43,626 bases of DNA. Origin: Chloroflexota bacterium. GTDB lineage: Bacteria; Chloroflexota; Ktedonobacteria; Ktedonobacterales; Ktedonobacteraceae. The notes beneath the pieces were generated by a model. It saw nothing but the letters and a program-made list of their open reading frames with translations, was not told the DNA's origin and made no database searches. The stretch's first letter is position 1. Every line of letters starts with the position of its first letter. The position numbers and the translations under genes are program-made. This document shows positions 34,647 through 43,484 of the stretch, piece by piece. The DNA lies in NCBI GenBank assembly GCA_005881495.1, contig VBHI01000362.1, forward strand, positions 1-43,626. The letters are read 5' to 3'.

Positions 34647-34898
34647 ATGCCACTCTATATGGATACTCATCACAAGGTGGAGGGATTGACCTCTGAAGCG
34701 GTCACCGCTGCCCACCAGAAAGACCTTGAGGTTCAGAACAAGTACGGAGTCAAGTACTTGCGGTACTGGTATGATGAAGGCACCGGCAAGGTGTTTTGCC
34801 TCTGCGAGGCTCCAAGCAAAGAAGCAGCTGAGGCGGTACATCGCGAGGCCCACGGGGGAGTCGCAGATGAGATCACTGAGGTCAGGGAAGGCACGTAA
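34647..34898 (+). CDS. DUF4242 / SCO4226-type nickel-binding-like protein
   Basis: 83 residues: MPLYMDTHHKVEGLTSEAV, a helix AAHQKDLEVQNKYGVKYLRY and WYDEGTGKVFCLCEAPSKEA, closing HREAHGGVADEITEV. This is a compact ferredoxin-like (DUF4242) fold with His residues (HH at 8-9, H near 69 and 72) suited to Ni(II) binding, as in Streptomyces SCO4226. The open frame extends 25 codons more upstream, but AAGGAGG lies 8-9 nt before the ATG at 34647. A strong hairpin terminates it. Confidence 0.85.
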   Translation: MPLYMDTHHKVEGLTSEAVTAAHQKDLEVQNKYGVKYLRYWYDEGTGKVFCLCEAPSKEAAEAVHREAHGGVADEITEVREGT

Positions 34899-34917
34899 GA
34901 GCGAGTCATCCCATCGA

Positions 34918-34946
34918 GAACTCGCTAGCTTGAAGCTAGCGAGTTC
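34918..34946 (+). terminator. Hairpin after the DUF4242 gene
   Basis: GAACTCGCTAGCTT / AAGCTAGCGAGTTC, 14-bp perfect arms with a single-base centre, then CTTTGG. 20 nt after the stop codon. The stretch 34947-35280 shows no gene. Confidence 0.7.
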
Positions 34947-35280
34947 CTTTGGCTCCGGTAAGCAGTTCTCTTGTTGCCTAGCATCCCCATCGTAAAAACC
35001 AGCCTCTTTTGTGCCACCATTCTGGGAAAGTCCCTTTGGTATATTGCGATAGTTTGTAAGCAAACGAACTCACTTAATGTGATCTTGGTGGCGAATTCAA
35101 AAAACGAGCGCGGACCATGCAGAGGGAAGCAAAAAGAGGCTTATCTCTCTTGCTACGAGCACATTAGGGACTCTCCGATTGAGCCGAATACGCAAGCAAA
35201 AGTTGACAATGAAAGTGCAGCCCATAAAAATTTTATGCGCAAAAAAGCGGTAGTGACATAGGTATTTCCTTTCTTTCCAA

Positions 35281-35847
35281 CTACACATGTTCCTCATGGA
35301 TCGATTGCAGCGTCTGCAGTGCTTCGTCGACATGTCTCTTCGAGGTGAATTGCGAGAAGAAGATGCTACGGACAATTCCCTGTCTGTCGGTGATGTACGT
35401 CACACGCCCCGGCAGCCCGAAAGCTGTGGGAACTCCATAACGCTTTCTGATTACGCCGTCTACGTCGCTCAACAGGATGAAGGGGAGTTGATGTTCTTTG
35501 GCGAACTGTCGATGTGACTCCACCGAATCGGAGCTGACCCCAATTACTTCCGCTCCAGCGTCTTTGAAGACCTCGTAATTGTCCCGAAATGCGCACGCCT
35601 CTTCAGTACAGAGGGAAGTGTTATCCTTCGGATAGAAATACAGCACGATATGTTTCTTACCGAGAAAATCCCCAAGGCTTACTGGCGCACCTGATTGGGC
35701 GAGGAGCGTAAAGTCTGGGGCCTTGTCGCCTACCTGCACCTTCTCCTTTCGTCTTGCCTGAGCGGAGCTAGACGCGCTAGCGTCGTTGGCAAGACGGATA
35801 GGTGCCGAGCCTTTCGCTGGTTGTGTCTGGTCGTCATGCATACTCAT
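35281..35847 (-). CDS. bcp: Thioredoxin-dependent peroxiredoxin, PrxQ/Bcp type
   Basis: 188 residues. The peroxidatic Cys is in KDNTSLCTEEACAFRD with the resolving Cys five residues later, the PrxQ 2-Cys layout. Family segments GDKAPDFTLLAQSGAPVSL and LPFILLSDVDGVIRKRYGV are present. The N-terminal 40 residues are a Ser/Ala/Gln-rich extension that the family usually lacks; no signal peptide. It reduces H2O2 and alkyl or lipid hydroperoxides. ATG at 35847 has GGTGG upstream; a second ATG two codons later is possible. It follows the Rieske gene by 57 nt in the same direction. Confidence 0.9.
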   Translation of the reverse strand: MSMHDDQTQPAKGSAPIRLANDASASSSAQARRKEKVQVGDKAPDFTLLAQSGAPVSLGDFLGKKHIVLYFYPKDNTSLCTEEACAFRDNYEVFKDAGAEVIGVSSDSVESHRQFAKEHQLPFILLSDVDGVIRKRYGVPTAFGLPGRVTYITDRQGIVRSIFFSQFTSKRHVDEALQTLQSIHEEHV

Positions 35848-35904
35848 AGCGTATCCACCTCTGTCCGTGATTCCTTACAATAGAAACAATAGAAAGTGCA
35901 TTTA

Positions 35905-36591
35905 TTACGCGCTGCACTGTACAGTTGGTACCGGGATCAAACGCGTGGTGGCATCAGGATGTAGCACTTTATTGTTGAGCATCCCAGTGTCAACTACCAC
36001 ATTTTCTCCATTGAAGGAGAGCGCGAAGCGATCCAGGCTCCTTGGTGCAGGGCCATCCAGGTATTCACCGTCAACATTATAGTGAGAGCCGTGACAGGGA
36101 CATTTGAAGCTCACGCAGTCATCGCGAAACGGGACCGTACAACCCAGGTGAACACAGCGTTGATACAACGCAATCCAGTGCGAGCCATCATTATCTTTGA
36201 CGACAGTCTCCGCGATCAACTGGTCCTCAAACGCCGTTCCCTTTAATAAGAACTCGGTATCTTTCGCCATGTGTACTATATAGGTTTTAGCTGGCTGGCG
36301 ATAGAATATGCCTGCTTGATTAATCTTGAAATCGGCTGGTCGGGCGGCAGGAAAATCCGTTTTTTGGCCAATGGTCAAGGAAGCGCCAAACTGGCCGGCC
36401 AGGTTTGGGTAGAGCATGGCGAGTGCGCCAGCCACGCTTGCGGTTGAAGACAGCCCCCAGACAGCGAACAGAGATCGACGAAGGAATCGTCGCCGCGACA
36501 ATCGCTGTTTTGCAATTTCAGCAGCTTCGGCCCCTCCGCCGTGCAAAACTTCATATTGCTGTGGTGTGATAGGTGGTGTATTAATACTCAT
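35905..36591 (-). CDS. Rieske [2Fe-2S] protein (ubiquinol/menaquinol oxidoreductase subunit)
   Basis: 228 residues. Cluster ligands are in RCVHLGCTVPF (C, H) and KCPCHGSHYNVDGEYL (C, H); CVHLGC and CPCHGSHY are canonical. The N-terminus carries twin Arg, RLSRRRFLRRSLFAV, followed by a hydrophobic anchor (GLSSTASVAGALAMLY), so Tat-exported and membrane-anchored on the outer face. This fits the iron-sulfur subunit (QcrA) of a bc-type complex, although no cytochrome b gene is next to it. A 43-residue membrane peptide precedes it by 35 nt. Confidence 0.92.
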   Translation of the reverse strand: MSINTPPITPQQYEVLHGGGAEAAEIAKQRLSRRRFLRRSLFAVWGLSSTASVAGALAMLYPNLAGQFGASLTIGQKTDFPAARPADFKINQAGIFYRQPAKTYIVHMAKDTEFLLKGTAFEDQLIAETVVKDNDGSHWIALYQRCVHLGCTVPFRDDCVSFKCPCHGSHYNVDGEYLDGPAPRSLDRFALSFNGENVVVDTGMLNNKVLHPDATTRLIPVPTVQCSA

Positions 36592-36626
36592 AATGATCCA
36601 TTTCTACAAGATGCTCTGCATATGCA

Positions 36627-36758
36627 CTAGTGAAATCCATACCAGCGCTGTCGCCGCTCCCATTCAAGGTTGTCAAAGCCATCATTGCTGTTGAAGCCCC
36701 AGCGCAAGGTCGCACTATCGAGCGCAACCAGCACGGCAAAAAAGACGATTAACTCCAT
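36627..36758 (-). CDS. 43-residue membrane-anchored small protein before the Rieske gene
   Basis: Found by reading the minus strand; it is too short for a usual ORF scan. MELIVFFAVLVALDSATLRW, then GFNSNDGFDNLEWERRQRWY and GFH. It has one N-terminal TM helix and an acidic/aromatic tail. The Shine-Dalgarno AAAAGGAGG lies 6 nt before the ATG, as strong as any in the window. It lies in the same direction as, and 35 nt upstream of, the Rieske gene, suggesting a small subunit or assembly factor of a respiratory complex. This is inference. Confidence 0.65.
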   Translation of the reverse strand: MELIVFFAVLVALDSATLRWGFNSNDGFDNLEWERRQRWYGFH

Positions 36759-36846
36759 CAAATCCTCCTTTTAGGACGGGTATAGCCTGAGATGACTTCT
36801 AGCTAACCGTCACAATAAAAGATATACCTTGCTGGGAGCAGAAGGA

Positions 36847-36910
36847 CATCGACAAAATAGTGTAATTCCATCTCTCGTTGTGCCGTGAGCACTCTAGACC
36901 GAATTACCTA
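36847..36910. repeat. 64-bp repeat, copy A
   Basis: CATCGACAAAATAGTGTAATT, 26 variable bases, then CTAGACCGAATTACCTA. The outer segments match copy B (40109-40172) at 17 of 19-21 bases each; the middle is different but of equal length. AATT-containing halves are inverted relative to one another. Probably a MITE-like or IS-end remnant. Confidence 0.6.
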
Positions 36911-36981
36911 GCCTACGCCTGCGCCACTTCGCTTGCGTCGCTAGCATCAATAAGACGGTGCTGCGACGGCATGGGCCCGTC

Positions 36982-37140
36982 CTAGATGCCTACATAGAGC
37001 GCCAGAGCACGGACCTGCGGTTCCAACGCCGGTCGGAACTCCCGTATGAGTTCACGTACTGCGTCGAGGGTCGGGAGAGCAGCAGTGTAAGCGCAATCTC
37101 GACGTCTGCCTCGGAGGTCGTCGCTGCCAGATGCAGCCCG
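36982..37140 (-). pseudogene. IS21 IstA transposase C-terminal remnant
   Basis: Minus strand: LHLAATTSEADVEIALTLLL, then a one-base frameshift, then TLDAVRELIREFRPALEPQV and ALALYVGI to a stop at 36982. The pattern of a Glu-rich VEAAL helix followed by EAVRxLV and a Pro/Leu tail is characteristic of the IstA C-terminus. Nothing else of the element is visible. It directly abuts the Lgt-like gene's 3' end at 37159. Confidence 0.5.
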
Positions 37141-37158
37141 CCACGAGGTACTCGACGG

Positions 37159-38352
37159 TTATCGAGCGAGAAATACCACGCCTGTGATGAGCACAAGCGC
37201 TGCCAGGGCCGTGGTGAGCAGTCCACCCAGCCTTGTTTTGCGCGGCTCGGCGCGCAGATGCAGAATACCTTGTCGCACCAGGGTGTAGGCCGCCAACGCC
37301 CCAACGAAGAAGGCTCCGCCCGCTGGTCCGTGACTCACGACCACCCCCAACACCCCCAGCCCCAGGCTCAAGGCGAGCATCGACTCCAGCAGCTGTGTGG
37401 GGATACGGCGCGCTCCCACGCGTTGATCGGATGACCACACTCCCCAGCGGGACGCAGTAGGCGGCCCCCCGCAGCAGCCTGCGAAGAAGCATCCCACCCT
37501 GCCCACAGCCATTGCGACAAGCAGACCCGGAGCCGTCACGTCGAGAAAGACTCCAGCCGGCACGTCAAGCACCACGAGCAGTATCGCAGCCGCCAGGGTG
37601 GCGCCGGCGATGAACCCTTGAATGCACCATCCTTCTATGCGGTGCTCGCGCCGGTAAAGGACGATGAACCACACCTTCGCACCGACGATGCCGACCGCGA
37701 TGGCGACAAGTGTTACCGCCCACCATGGGCCAACCGCACGATGGTCACCGGCAATCACCAGGGACTGGAGCGCCAGCGCGACAGCGATGCCCAGTGTTAC
37801 CATCGCTCCCCAAATGCCGGGAAAGATCCCCGGCACCCGGGCGAAAGGGGTCGGGCACGTTCTCACATGTTCGGCCGACTCCGCGGACGGTGCCCACCTG
37901 CGCCAAAACCGAGCGGCTGGATGCGGCGGACCAGCCTCAGGGGCCGCGGGAGTATGGGAACGCGGCCCACGTGCTGGGGGAGCGGACCCCAGCATGCGCG
38001 CTGTCACGACCCACTCGCCAGGATTGATGCTGCGGACACGGGCCGTGAGTGAGATCGGGCCACTCCCTGGGATGACCTCCTCGATCATCTCGTCCTGGAC
38101 GAAGCGATCGCTAGACTGCAACCTCCCTATCACATCGACGCGGCGCCCGGAAAACCTGACCGTGACAGGATAGGGTCCAGGATGCGGGGCAGGATCGAAC
38201 CAGTACGTCACCGCCAGTATCGGCTGCGTCGCACTCTCCAGCAAAGCTGTGAACCCACCGAGCGTTCCGGCCGGGGTGTCCGACTGGACGGCATCAATAC
38301 GCGGCCCCACATCTACCGCTGGACGCATACGTGGCGCAGATCTACGTGTCAT
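37159..38352 (-). CDS. Lgt-like (prolipoprotein diacylglyceryl transferase-related) membrane protein
   Basis: 397 residues. The N-terminal 130 residues are soluble, with beta-rich TYWFDPAPHPGPYPVTVRF. A basic linker leads to about seven hydrophobic segments. The signature GRVGCFFAGCCGGPPTASRW in the membrane half matches Lgt's GRxGxF(F/L)xGCC, and FIAGATLAAAILLVVLDVPAG precedes it. Full-length Lgt also needs the H-x-P-x-Q-Y-type motifs, not clearly seen, so this could be an Lgt-family relative with a different acceptor. The start codon at 38352 is chosen because of AGGAG 9 nt upstream; two more ATGs lie just ahead. GC-rich compared with its neighbours. Confidence 0.7.
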   Translation of the reverse strand: MTRRSAPRMRPAVDVGPRIDAVQSDTPAGTLGGFTALLESATQPILAVTYWFDPAPHPGPYPVTVRFSGRRVDVIGRLQSSDRFVQDEMIEEVIPGSGPISLTARVRSINPGEWVVTARMLGSAPPARGPRSHTPAAPEAGPPHPAARFWRRWAPSAESAEHVRTCPTPFARVPGIFPGIWGAMVTLGIAVALALQSLVIAGDHRAVGPWWAVTLVAIAVGIVGAKVWFIVLYRREHRIEGWCIQGFIAGATLAAAILLVVLDVPAGVFLDVTAPGLLVAMAVGRVGCFFAGCCGGPPTASRWGVWSSDQRVGARRIPTQLLESMLALSLGLGVLGVVVSHGPAGGAFFVGALAAYTLVRQGILHLRAEPRKTRLGGLLTTALAALVLITGVVFLAR

Positions 38353-38609
38353 GCTCATCATCTCCTATTGCTTCTCTTCGCCAGGCTTCGCGTATGTTTA
38401 GCCCCACATATTACAATCACCCCAAATCGACCCAGGCGACCACGTGGACAACCTCGCAACCTGTTTGTGAGGTCATCCACCAGTTGCCAAGCTGATCGGG
38501 TTCGTCTGGGCTCTCTATTCGAACCCGCTGCCGCTAGACAAAACCCTGGCTGGTGTGGACCGCTGCTCTAACGCGTTCGGTGCGCCGTCACGAACTGCTC
38601 GTCTCGCCT

Positions 38610-39920
38610 TCATTGACCGCTGAAGTGGGGGAGCACGAATTGCGCAATGTTATGCCCGAGCTCCAGGCCCGCCTCGTGATCGAGCCGAGTGTGCTGTCCC
38701 GCGTAGATCCGGCTCAGGCCGGCCTCCGTCGCCACGTCGTTGTAGCTAGCAAAGGTCCGAACGACGCCTGGCAGTACGTCGGAGGTGACCCGGATTTGAT
38801 CCTGGTTCCCGAAAAAGGCGGACAGCACGTTCGCTCCGGCCGCGCTAATCGTGCTGTGGGCGCCTGGATAAGAGGGATCAGCTGCGGTAACTGCGAGCGG
38901 CGTCCAGTTCGGGTTGCCGACCGTCGCCGGATTCCCGCCGGTGTTGGCCAGGCGGATGGCCGTGATCGGCCTCCAGAGCTGGTAGTGGTACTTGGCATCG
39001 TAGAAGGCGATGGCGCTGTCGGCGAAAGACAGGTTGAGCGCCGCGAACAGGCGCGCGGTGGTCTCCAGGTTCGTGTGATGCGCCAGCGCGGCGTTCTCGG
39101 CGATCTCATTCCAGGTGTTCCAGATCGGCCCCGCCCAGAACTTTGCTATCACGGTCTGGTCAGACGTCCGCGTCGTGCTGGTGTTTTGACCCAGGCTCTT
39201 CACCTCGTTGATGGCTTGTGCATAAGCCTGGCTGGTCAACGCAGGGGGCGGCCCCGGGCGGAACTGTGCCGCGTTGTTCAGCACAAAGGGGGTCACGTTA
39301 CCCCAGTTGGTGAAAACGGGTGCCGGGAACTTCGGCGGCGTGGGCTGGTAGTTGCCTGGCTGGTTGCCCGGCACAAAGGGTTGGGACGTGGCGGCAGAAC
39401 CGTCATTGGCGCGGATGGCGATCAAGCGCGCGGCGACAGCCTGGCCGACCTGGATTCCCTGCTGTTTGCCCGCTCCGTTTGGGATCGTGGCGAGCTCGCC
39501 GGCGAGCTGCTGATCGAGCGCCGCCTTCCACTTGGGGTAGAGCGCCGTCAGGGTGTCATGACCGGCCGTGGCTGCTGCTGCGTCGGCCCGCGCGCTGCGC
39601 GGAGCGTTTACCGAGAAGACATAGGCAGGGGCGTCCCGGGTGATGGAGACGACGGCGTCGTAGATCGCCGCGTGCAGGATGGCATAGCTGAGCGTCGGGT
39701 GAACGGTGGCTGGCTGAGCGCCGGGCGTTTTGACGATCTTGAGCAGCTCCTTATTCCAGGCGATGACGATGGCGCCAGAGCCACTGGAGCCGTTCGCCGC
39801 GGCGTTGCTGCTCGTGCCGGTCGCCAGTGCGGATGAAAGGACCAACGCGGTGATCAGTGAACCGATCACCAAGAAAATGCCAATAGAGCTTGCCAAGATC
39901 AACTTATTCTTCTTCTTCAT
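38610..39920 (-). CDS. Vanadium-dependent haloperoxidase / PAP2 family protein
   Basis: 436 residues. A signal peptide or N-terminal anchor (KLILASSIGIFLVIGSLITA) precedes the mature domain. The active-site set is KFWAGP (Lys), WRPITAIRLA (Arg), SYPGAHSTISAAG (His) and SRIYAGQHTRLDHEAGLELG (Arg and axial His), the VCPO/PAP2 pattern. Vanadate-dependent halide oxidation or phosphatase activity is possible; the family includes both. The export signal suggests an extracellular or periplasmic role. ATG with AAGGAG 7 nt upstream. GC-rich. The 247 bp between it and the Lgt-like gene contain no gene I can support. Confidence 0.9.
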   Translation of the reverse strand: MKKKNKLILASSIGIFLVIGSLITALVLSSALATGTSSNAAANGSSGSGAIVIAWNKELLKIVKTPGAQPATVHPTLSYAILHAAIYDAVVSITRDAPAYVFSVNAPRSARADAAAATAGHDTLTALYPKWKAALDQQLAGELATIPNGAGKQQGIQVGQAVAARLIAIRANDGSAATSQPFVPGNQPGNYQPTPPKFPAPVFTNWGNVTPFVLNNAAQFRPGPPPALTSQAYAQAINEVKSLGQNTSTTRTSDQTVIAKFWAGPIWNTWNEIAENAALAHHTNLETTARLFAALNLSFADSAIAFYDAKYHYQLWRPITAIRLANTGGNPATVGNPNWTPLAVTAADPSYPGAHSTISAAGANVLSAFFGNQDQIRVTSDVLPGVVRTFASYNDVATEAGLSRIYAGQHTRLDHEAGLELGHNIAQFVLPHFSGQ

Positions 39921-40108
39921 ATCTGCGTTCTCCTTCTGACTGATTCACTACTCAGGAATTGGGTTGTCACCGTATTCATCAAAAACCTCATGAAATAGTT
40001 CCTCTTTCCGTTCTTGGTCAAGTGTGACCATCGTGTGATTTTACGTTCGTTGCAAGAGACGTCCCGAGATGGGACACATGACTTATAGCATGAGTGGAAG
40101 CAGGGAGC

Positions 40109-40172
40109 CATCGACAGAATCGTGTAATTGTTCCCTTGTATTGCCCTGGCATCGCCTAGACAAAATTACCTA
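40109..40172. repeat. 64-bp repeat, copy B
   Basis: CATCGACAGAATCGTGTAATT, 26 variable bases, then CTAGACAAAATTACCTA. Same orientation as copy A, 3.3 kb away; the two copies bracket the IstA remnant, Lgt-like and haloperoxidase genes. Confidence 0.6.
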
Positions 40173-40287
40173 CCTCTGTGGACAAGTTCATAAAGAGCAG
40201 TCGTCTGTAGTGAAGCAAAAAGCAGTTGAAAATGGGGCTGGGCAGGAGATTGCCAAGTGTTGTAACCTCGGGCGAATCTACTTATTG

Positions 40288-40317
40288 AAAGGACAGTACC
40301 GTACGGCGTCCTTTTTT
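40288..40317 (+). terminator. Orphan terminator-like hairpin
   Basis: AAAGGAC / GTCCTTT with an inner GTACcGTAC and a run of six T (40312-40317). No plus-strand gene ends here; the preceding 39921-40287 contains only copy B of the repeat. It could end an unannotated small RNA. Confidence 0.4.
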
Positions 40318-40502
40318 AATAGAAGCTCCTGGTATCAGACTGCAAAATCGTTCAAACCAGCCTTCCGCTACTGGTTATCACTTTGACAATGCAGTCAGAT
40401 AGGTGATTTTGCCTCTGACATCGGGAGCTGCTGCAATCATGCAAAGATACTCATTCTCTATCATCCACGTGTTCAACGATTATACAGAAAGCGGATCAAC
40501 CA

Positions 40503-42491
40503 ATGGATACCCAGGTTACACATATGTACCAGCGCAACTCTGACGATCAAGATTCGGCTCGAGGGCAACACTCTCATAATCCAAGCAATGGCGACGACGC
40601 CAATGGCAATGATCCACGAAAGAAAGGGACTTACCCGTTGAGGGTTTTCCTTCTCATCATTGCCTTGCTATCAGTGCTGGCAACCGGGTCCCTCTTTCTA
40701 AACGGTCAGGGGTCAAATATGAATGGTCAACCAGTCGGTGAGCTTCCATACAGCTCGTTCTACCAGCAAGTCATGCATGACAATGTCGTGAATGTCATTT
40801 TCCAGGGACAGGATGTCACTGGTGACTTCAAGAACGCTATCTCCTTGACCGATGCCAATGGCAACCCTGTGCTTACGAACCATTATCACCTGACGCAGTT
40901 ACCCAACGGCGACCCAAATCTCATCACCTTGCTGAACCAGTATCACGTGCAGTACCAGGCGAAGCCCGTGGCCGATCATAATGTCTTACTGAACATTTTA
41001 GTCAGCTTCCTCCCTTTCATTTTAGTGTTCGGCGTCATCTTCTTTATTAGTCGTCGGGCCACACAGAGCCAGCAGAACGTCTTCAGCTTCGGGAAGACCC
41101 GCGCCAAAGTTGTGCCAGGAGATAGGCCAAGCACCACCTTTGCTGACGTCGCGGGCGTTGATGAAGCGAAGTACGATCTTGTCGAGGTAGTTGAATTTCT
41201 GAAGACACCGCAGAAGTTCCAGCGCCTGGGTGGAAAGATTCCCCGAGGTGTGTTGCTGGTAGGCCCTCCTGGAACTGGCAAGACCTTGCTGGCACGCGCC
41301 GTCGCCGGCGAGGCGGGCGTCCCATTCTTCTCAATGAGCGGCTCGGAATTCGTCGAAGTGCTGGTCGGCGTCGGTGCCAGCCGTGTGCGCGATCTCTTCG
41401 ATCAGGCGAAGAAAGCTGCTCCCAGCATCATCTTCATCGACGAGATCGATGCCGTCGGTCGCCAGCGCGGGACCAGTATCAATAGCAACGACGAGCGGGA
41501 GCAAACCTTGAACCAGTTGCTGGTTGAGATGGATGGCTTTGATACGCGACGGGCTGTCGTGGTTATTGCCGCCACAAACAGGCCTGATGGCCTCGACAAG
41601 GCCCTCTTACGCCCGGGACGCTTCGACCGCCGCGTGGTCGTGGAACGGCCCGACTGGAATGGCCGCCTGGCCATTCTCAAGATTCACACGCGCGGCGTGC
41701 CGCTGGCACAAGATGTAGACCTGATTACGATAGCACGTGCCACCCCTGGGATGGTTGGCGCCGACATTGCCAATCTCGTCAACGAAGCGGCTCTGCTGGC
41801 AGCACGCCGCAATCTGATTGCGGTGACACAGAACTGCTTTGATGCTGCCCTGGACAAGATTCTCATTGGCGCAGAGCGTCCTCTGGTGTTGAGTGAAGCG
41901 GATCTGAATGTGGTTGCATACCATGAAAGCGGTCATGCGCTGACTGGTCTGCTGCAAGAGGATGTGGATCCGGTGACGAAGGTAACGATCGTGCCACGTG
42001 GCCAGGCGCTTGGTGTGACACAGTATACGCCACTGGATGACCGTTACAACTACTCGAAAGAGTACCTGGAAGCGCAATTGGTGACAGCCCTGGGTGGTCG
42101 CGCTGCTGAGCAAGTGGCCATTGGGCGCATCACGACCGGTGCTGAAAACGATCTGCAGCGCGTCACCGCGATTGCGCGTCAGATGGTTACACATTGGGGC
42201 ATGAGCGAACGGCTCGGCACAATCTCCTTTAGCGAACGCAATGACCCATTTGGGGGCACTGCCGGAGCTCCTGGCTCTCGCGAATATAGCGAGCAGACGG
42301 CCAGCATCATCGATGAAGAAGTCAATCGCATCGTGAAATGTGCCTATGATCGAGCTATCGCTCTGTTGACCTCGCACCGTGAGACACTGGATGGCATCGC
42401 TCGTTCACTCCGCTTGCATGAAACGCTCGATGCCAGACAACTGCGCGCGATTATAGAGGATACCAGCGTGGCGCATACTGGACCCCTTTAG
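40503..42491 (+). CDS. ftsH: ATP-dependent zinc metalloprotease FtsH
   Basis: 662 residues. Two TM segments (about 46-66 and 163-184) flank the external domain. The AAA+ domain has Walker A GPPGTGKT, Walker [12 protein letters not shown], and the second region of homology [20 protein letters not shown]. The M41 peptidase motif is HESGH (HExxH), the third zinc ligand Asp in [13 protein letters not shown]. It degrades membrane and soluble substrates and is hexameric at the membrane. The hydrophilic N-terminal extension (residues 1-42, Asn/Asp/Gln-rich) is longer than usual. The Shine-Dalgarno is weak (GCGGA). Likely one of several FtsH paralogues. Confidence 0.95.
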   Translation: MDTQVTHMYQRNSDDQDSARGQHSHNPSNGDDANGNDPRKKGTYPLRVFLLIIALLSVLATGSLFLNGQGSNMNGQPVGELPYSSFYQQVMHDNVVNVIFQGQDVTGDFKNAISLTDANGNPVLTNHYHLTQLPNGDPNLITLLNQYHVQYQAKPVADHNVLLNILVSFLPFILVFGVIFFISRRATQSQQNVFSFGKTRAKVVPGDRPSTTFADVAGVDEAKYDLVEVVEFLKTPQKFQRLGGKIPRGVLLVGPPGTGKTLLARAVAGEAGVPFFSMSGSEFVEVLVGVGASRVRDLFDQAKKAAPSIIFIDEIDAVGRQRGTSINSNDEREQTLNQLLVEMDGFDTRRAVVVIAATNRPDGLDKALLRPGRFDRRVVVERPDWNGRLAILKIHTRGVPLAQDVDLITIARATPGMVGADIANLVNEAALLAARRNLIAVTQNCFDAALDKILIGAERPLVLSEADLNVVAYHESGHALTGLLQEDVDPVTKVTIVPRGQALGVTQYTPLDDRYNYSKEYLEAQLVTALGGRAAEQVAIGRITTGAENDLQRVTAIARQMVTHWGMSERLGTISFSERNDPFGGTAGAPGSREYSEQTASIIDEEVNRIVKCAYDRAIALLTSHRETLDGIARSLRLHETLDARQLRAIIEDTSVAHTGPL

Positions 42492-42557
42492 CTTTAGCCT
42501 GTACAAATACTCACGTTACTTTGGTAATCTCCCTCTAAACGATGAAGGAAAGAGCAT

Positions 42558-43073
42558 ATGACACAGAAAGATTACATCCTAAGAATTGCTGAAGTTGTTG
42601 GCCGGGCTTTAGCCCAAATTATCTATCACAAAGAAATTCAGGATTATCAAGGAGCCCTCTCCTTGATAGACGAGTTATTCAAACAGACAGTGGGAGCGGG
42701 TTCTGGCTTTCTTCATGCCATCTCAGAAGAGACCTTGTTAGCGATGCTCACCTTACTTGGTGTATTGAACGTAGAGAAGGCTCTACTGATTGCAACGCTG
42801 CTCAAAGCAGAAGGTGACATCTATGAGGATCAAGGCAATCCCGAGACAGCCTATGATAGCTACCTCAAATCTCTCAACCTGTTTCTCGAGATCTTGCTGT
42901 GCGATGACAATCTGCACGACTTACGCGTATCCTCGGAAGTAGAAGACCTTCTGGGCAAACTGGAAGCATACGAGCTACCACCGAATACCAAGCGTCTCCT
43001 TTTCCAGCTCTATGTTTGCACTTTTGTAAGGAGGGATGGTGGGAAGGGATCCCATGTGGTGTCAAGAAGGTGA
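42558..43073 (+). CDS. DUF6483-type helical protein
   Basis: 171 residues, mostly helical: MTQKDYILRIAEVVGRALAQ, LSLIDELFKQTVGAGSGFLH, LLAMLTLLGVLNVEKALLIA, and a TPR-like AEGDIYEDQGNPETAYDSYL. The N-terminal QKDYILRxIE and the pattern of helices match DUF6483, found mainly in Chloroflexota and Firmicutes; function unknown. ATG with GAAGGAAAG 6-9 nt upstream, 66 nt after ftsH and in the same direction, so possibly co-transcribed. Confidence 0.75.
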   Translation: MTQKDYILRIAEVVGRALAQIIYHKEIQDYQGALSLIDELFKQTVGAGSGFLHAISEETLLAMLTLLGVLNVEKALLIATLLKAEGDIYEDQGNPETAYDSYLKSLNLFLEILLCDDNLHDLRVSSEVEDLLGKLEAYELPPNTKRLLFQLYVCTFVRRDGGKGSHVVSRR

Positions 43074-43104
43074 TGATCAACCCTTGAGACCACGGAGGTG
43101 ACCC

Positions 43105-43163
43105 ATGCCTGTATTTGAACAAAGATGAGAGTAGTAGAAGAAAGCATACATCATCATGAGTAA
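43105..43163 (+). CDS. Two overlapping mini-ORFs (7 and 12 codons)
   Basis: MPVFEQR at 43105-43128 starts 4 nt after an exceptionally good GGAGGTG. Its stop TGA overlaps the ATG of MRVVEESIHHHE (43125-43163), whose own end overlaps the ATG of the next gene at 43156. A leader-peptide or coupling role is possible; a degraded gene start is the alternative. Confidence 0.35.
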
Positions 43164-43440
43164 GGTAGACAAGTTAGCAAACCAACCGATCAGCGATGCT
43201 TTGATCGATGAACTAACAGACCTCCTTTATGAAGCCACAATCAGGAGCAGTACCCCGCGTAAGGATATCAAGAGAATCGTGGGCGATTTCCTGGAAGCCT
43301 ATGTAGATGCGGACACAGTACTCTGCAGTGTTTGTAAAGAGACCAAAACTATCTACGTCAGGCAACAATGGCTGAGAGTGTGGCAGCAGGTAGTGAGGCG
43401 GATCGAACAACAGGAATCAGCAAACGAGCCTATTGTCTAG
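43156..43440 (+). CDS. 94-residue hypothetical protein
   Basis: Helical: SKVDKLANQPISDALIDELT, DLLYEATIRSSTPRKDIKRI, YVDADTVLCSVCKETKTIYV, and a charged tail. One CxxC pair (CSVC). No family is recognised. The ATG lacks its own Shine-Dalgarno and overlaps the second mini-ORF, so it is probably translated by coupling. It could be an extension of the DUF6483 operon. Confidence 0.55.
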   Translation: MSKVDKLANQPISDALIDELTDLLYEATIRSSTPRKDIKRIVGDFLEAYVDADTVLCSVCKETKTIYVRQQWLRVWQQVVRRIEQQESANEPIV

Positions 43441-43484
43441 CTGAGTGTGTCGACTCGCATCCTAACAGACATTTTTCAGAATGA

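Noticed and set aside
34971..35261. 96-residue plus frame between the DUF4242 and peroxiredoxin genes
   Set aside because: No start signal, no family pattern; includes part of a hairpin region.
38553..39836. 427-residue plus frame
   Set aside because: Antisense of the haloperoxidase in GC-rich DNA; Arg/Gly-rich shadow.
40069..40386. 105-residue plus frame
   Set aside because: Runs through the 64-bp repeat and the orphan terminator; no Shine-Dalgarno.
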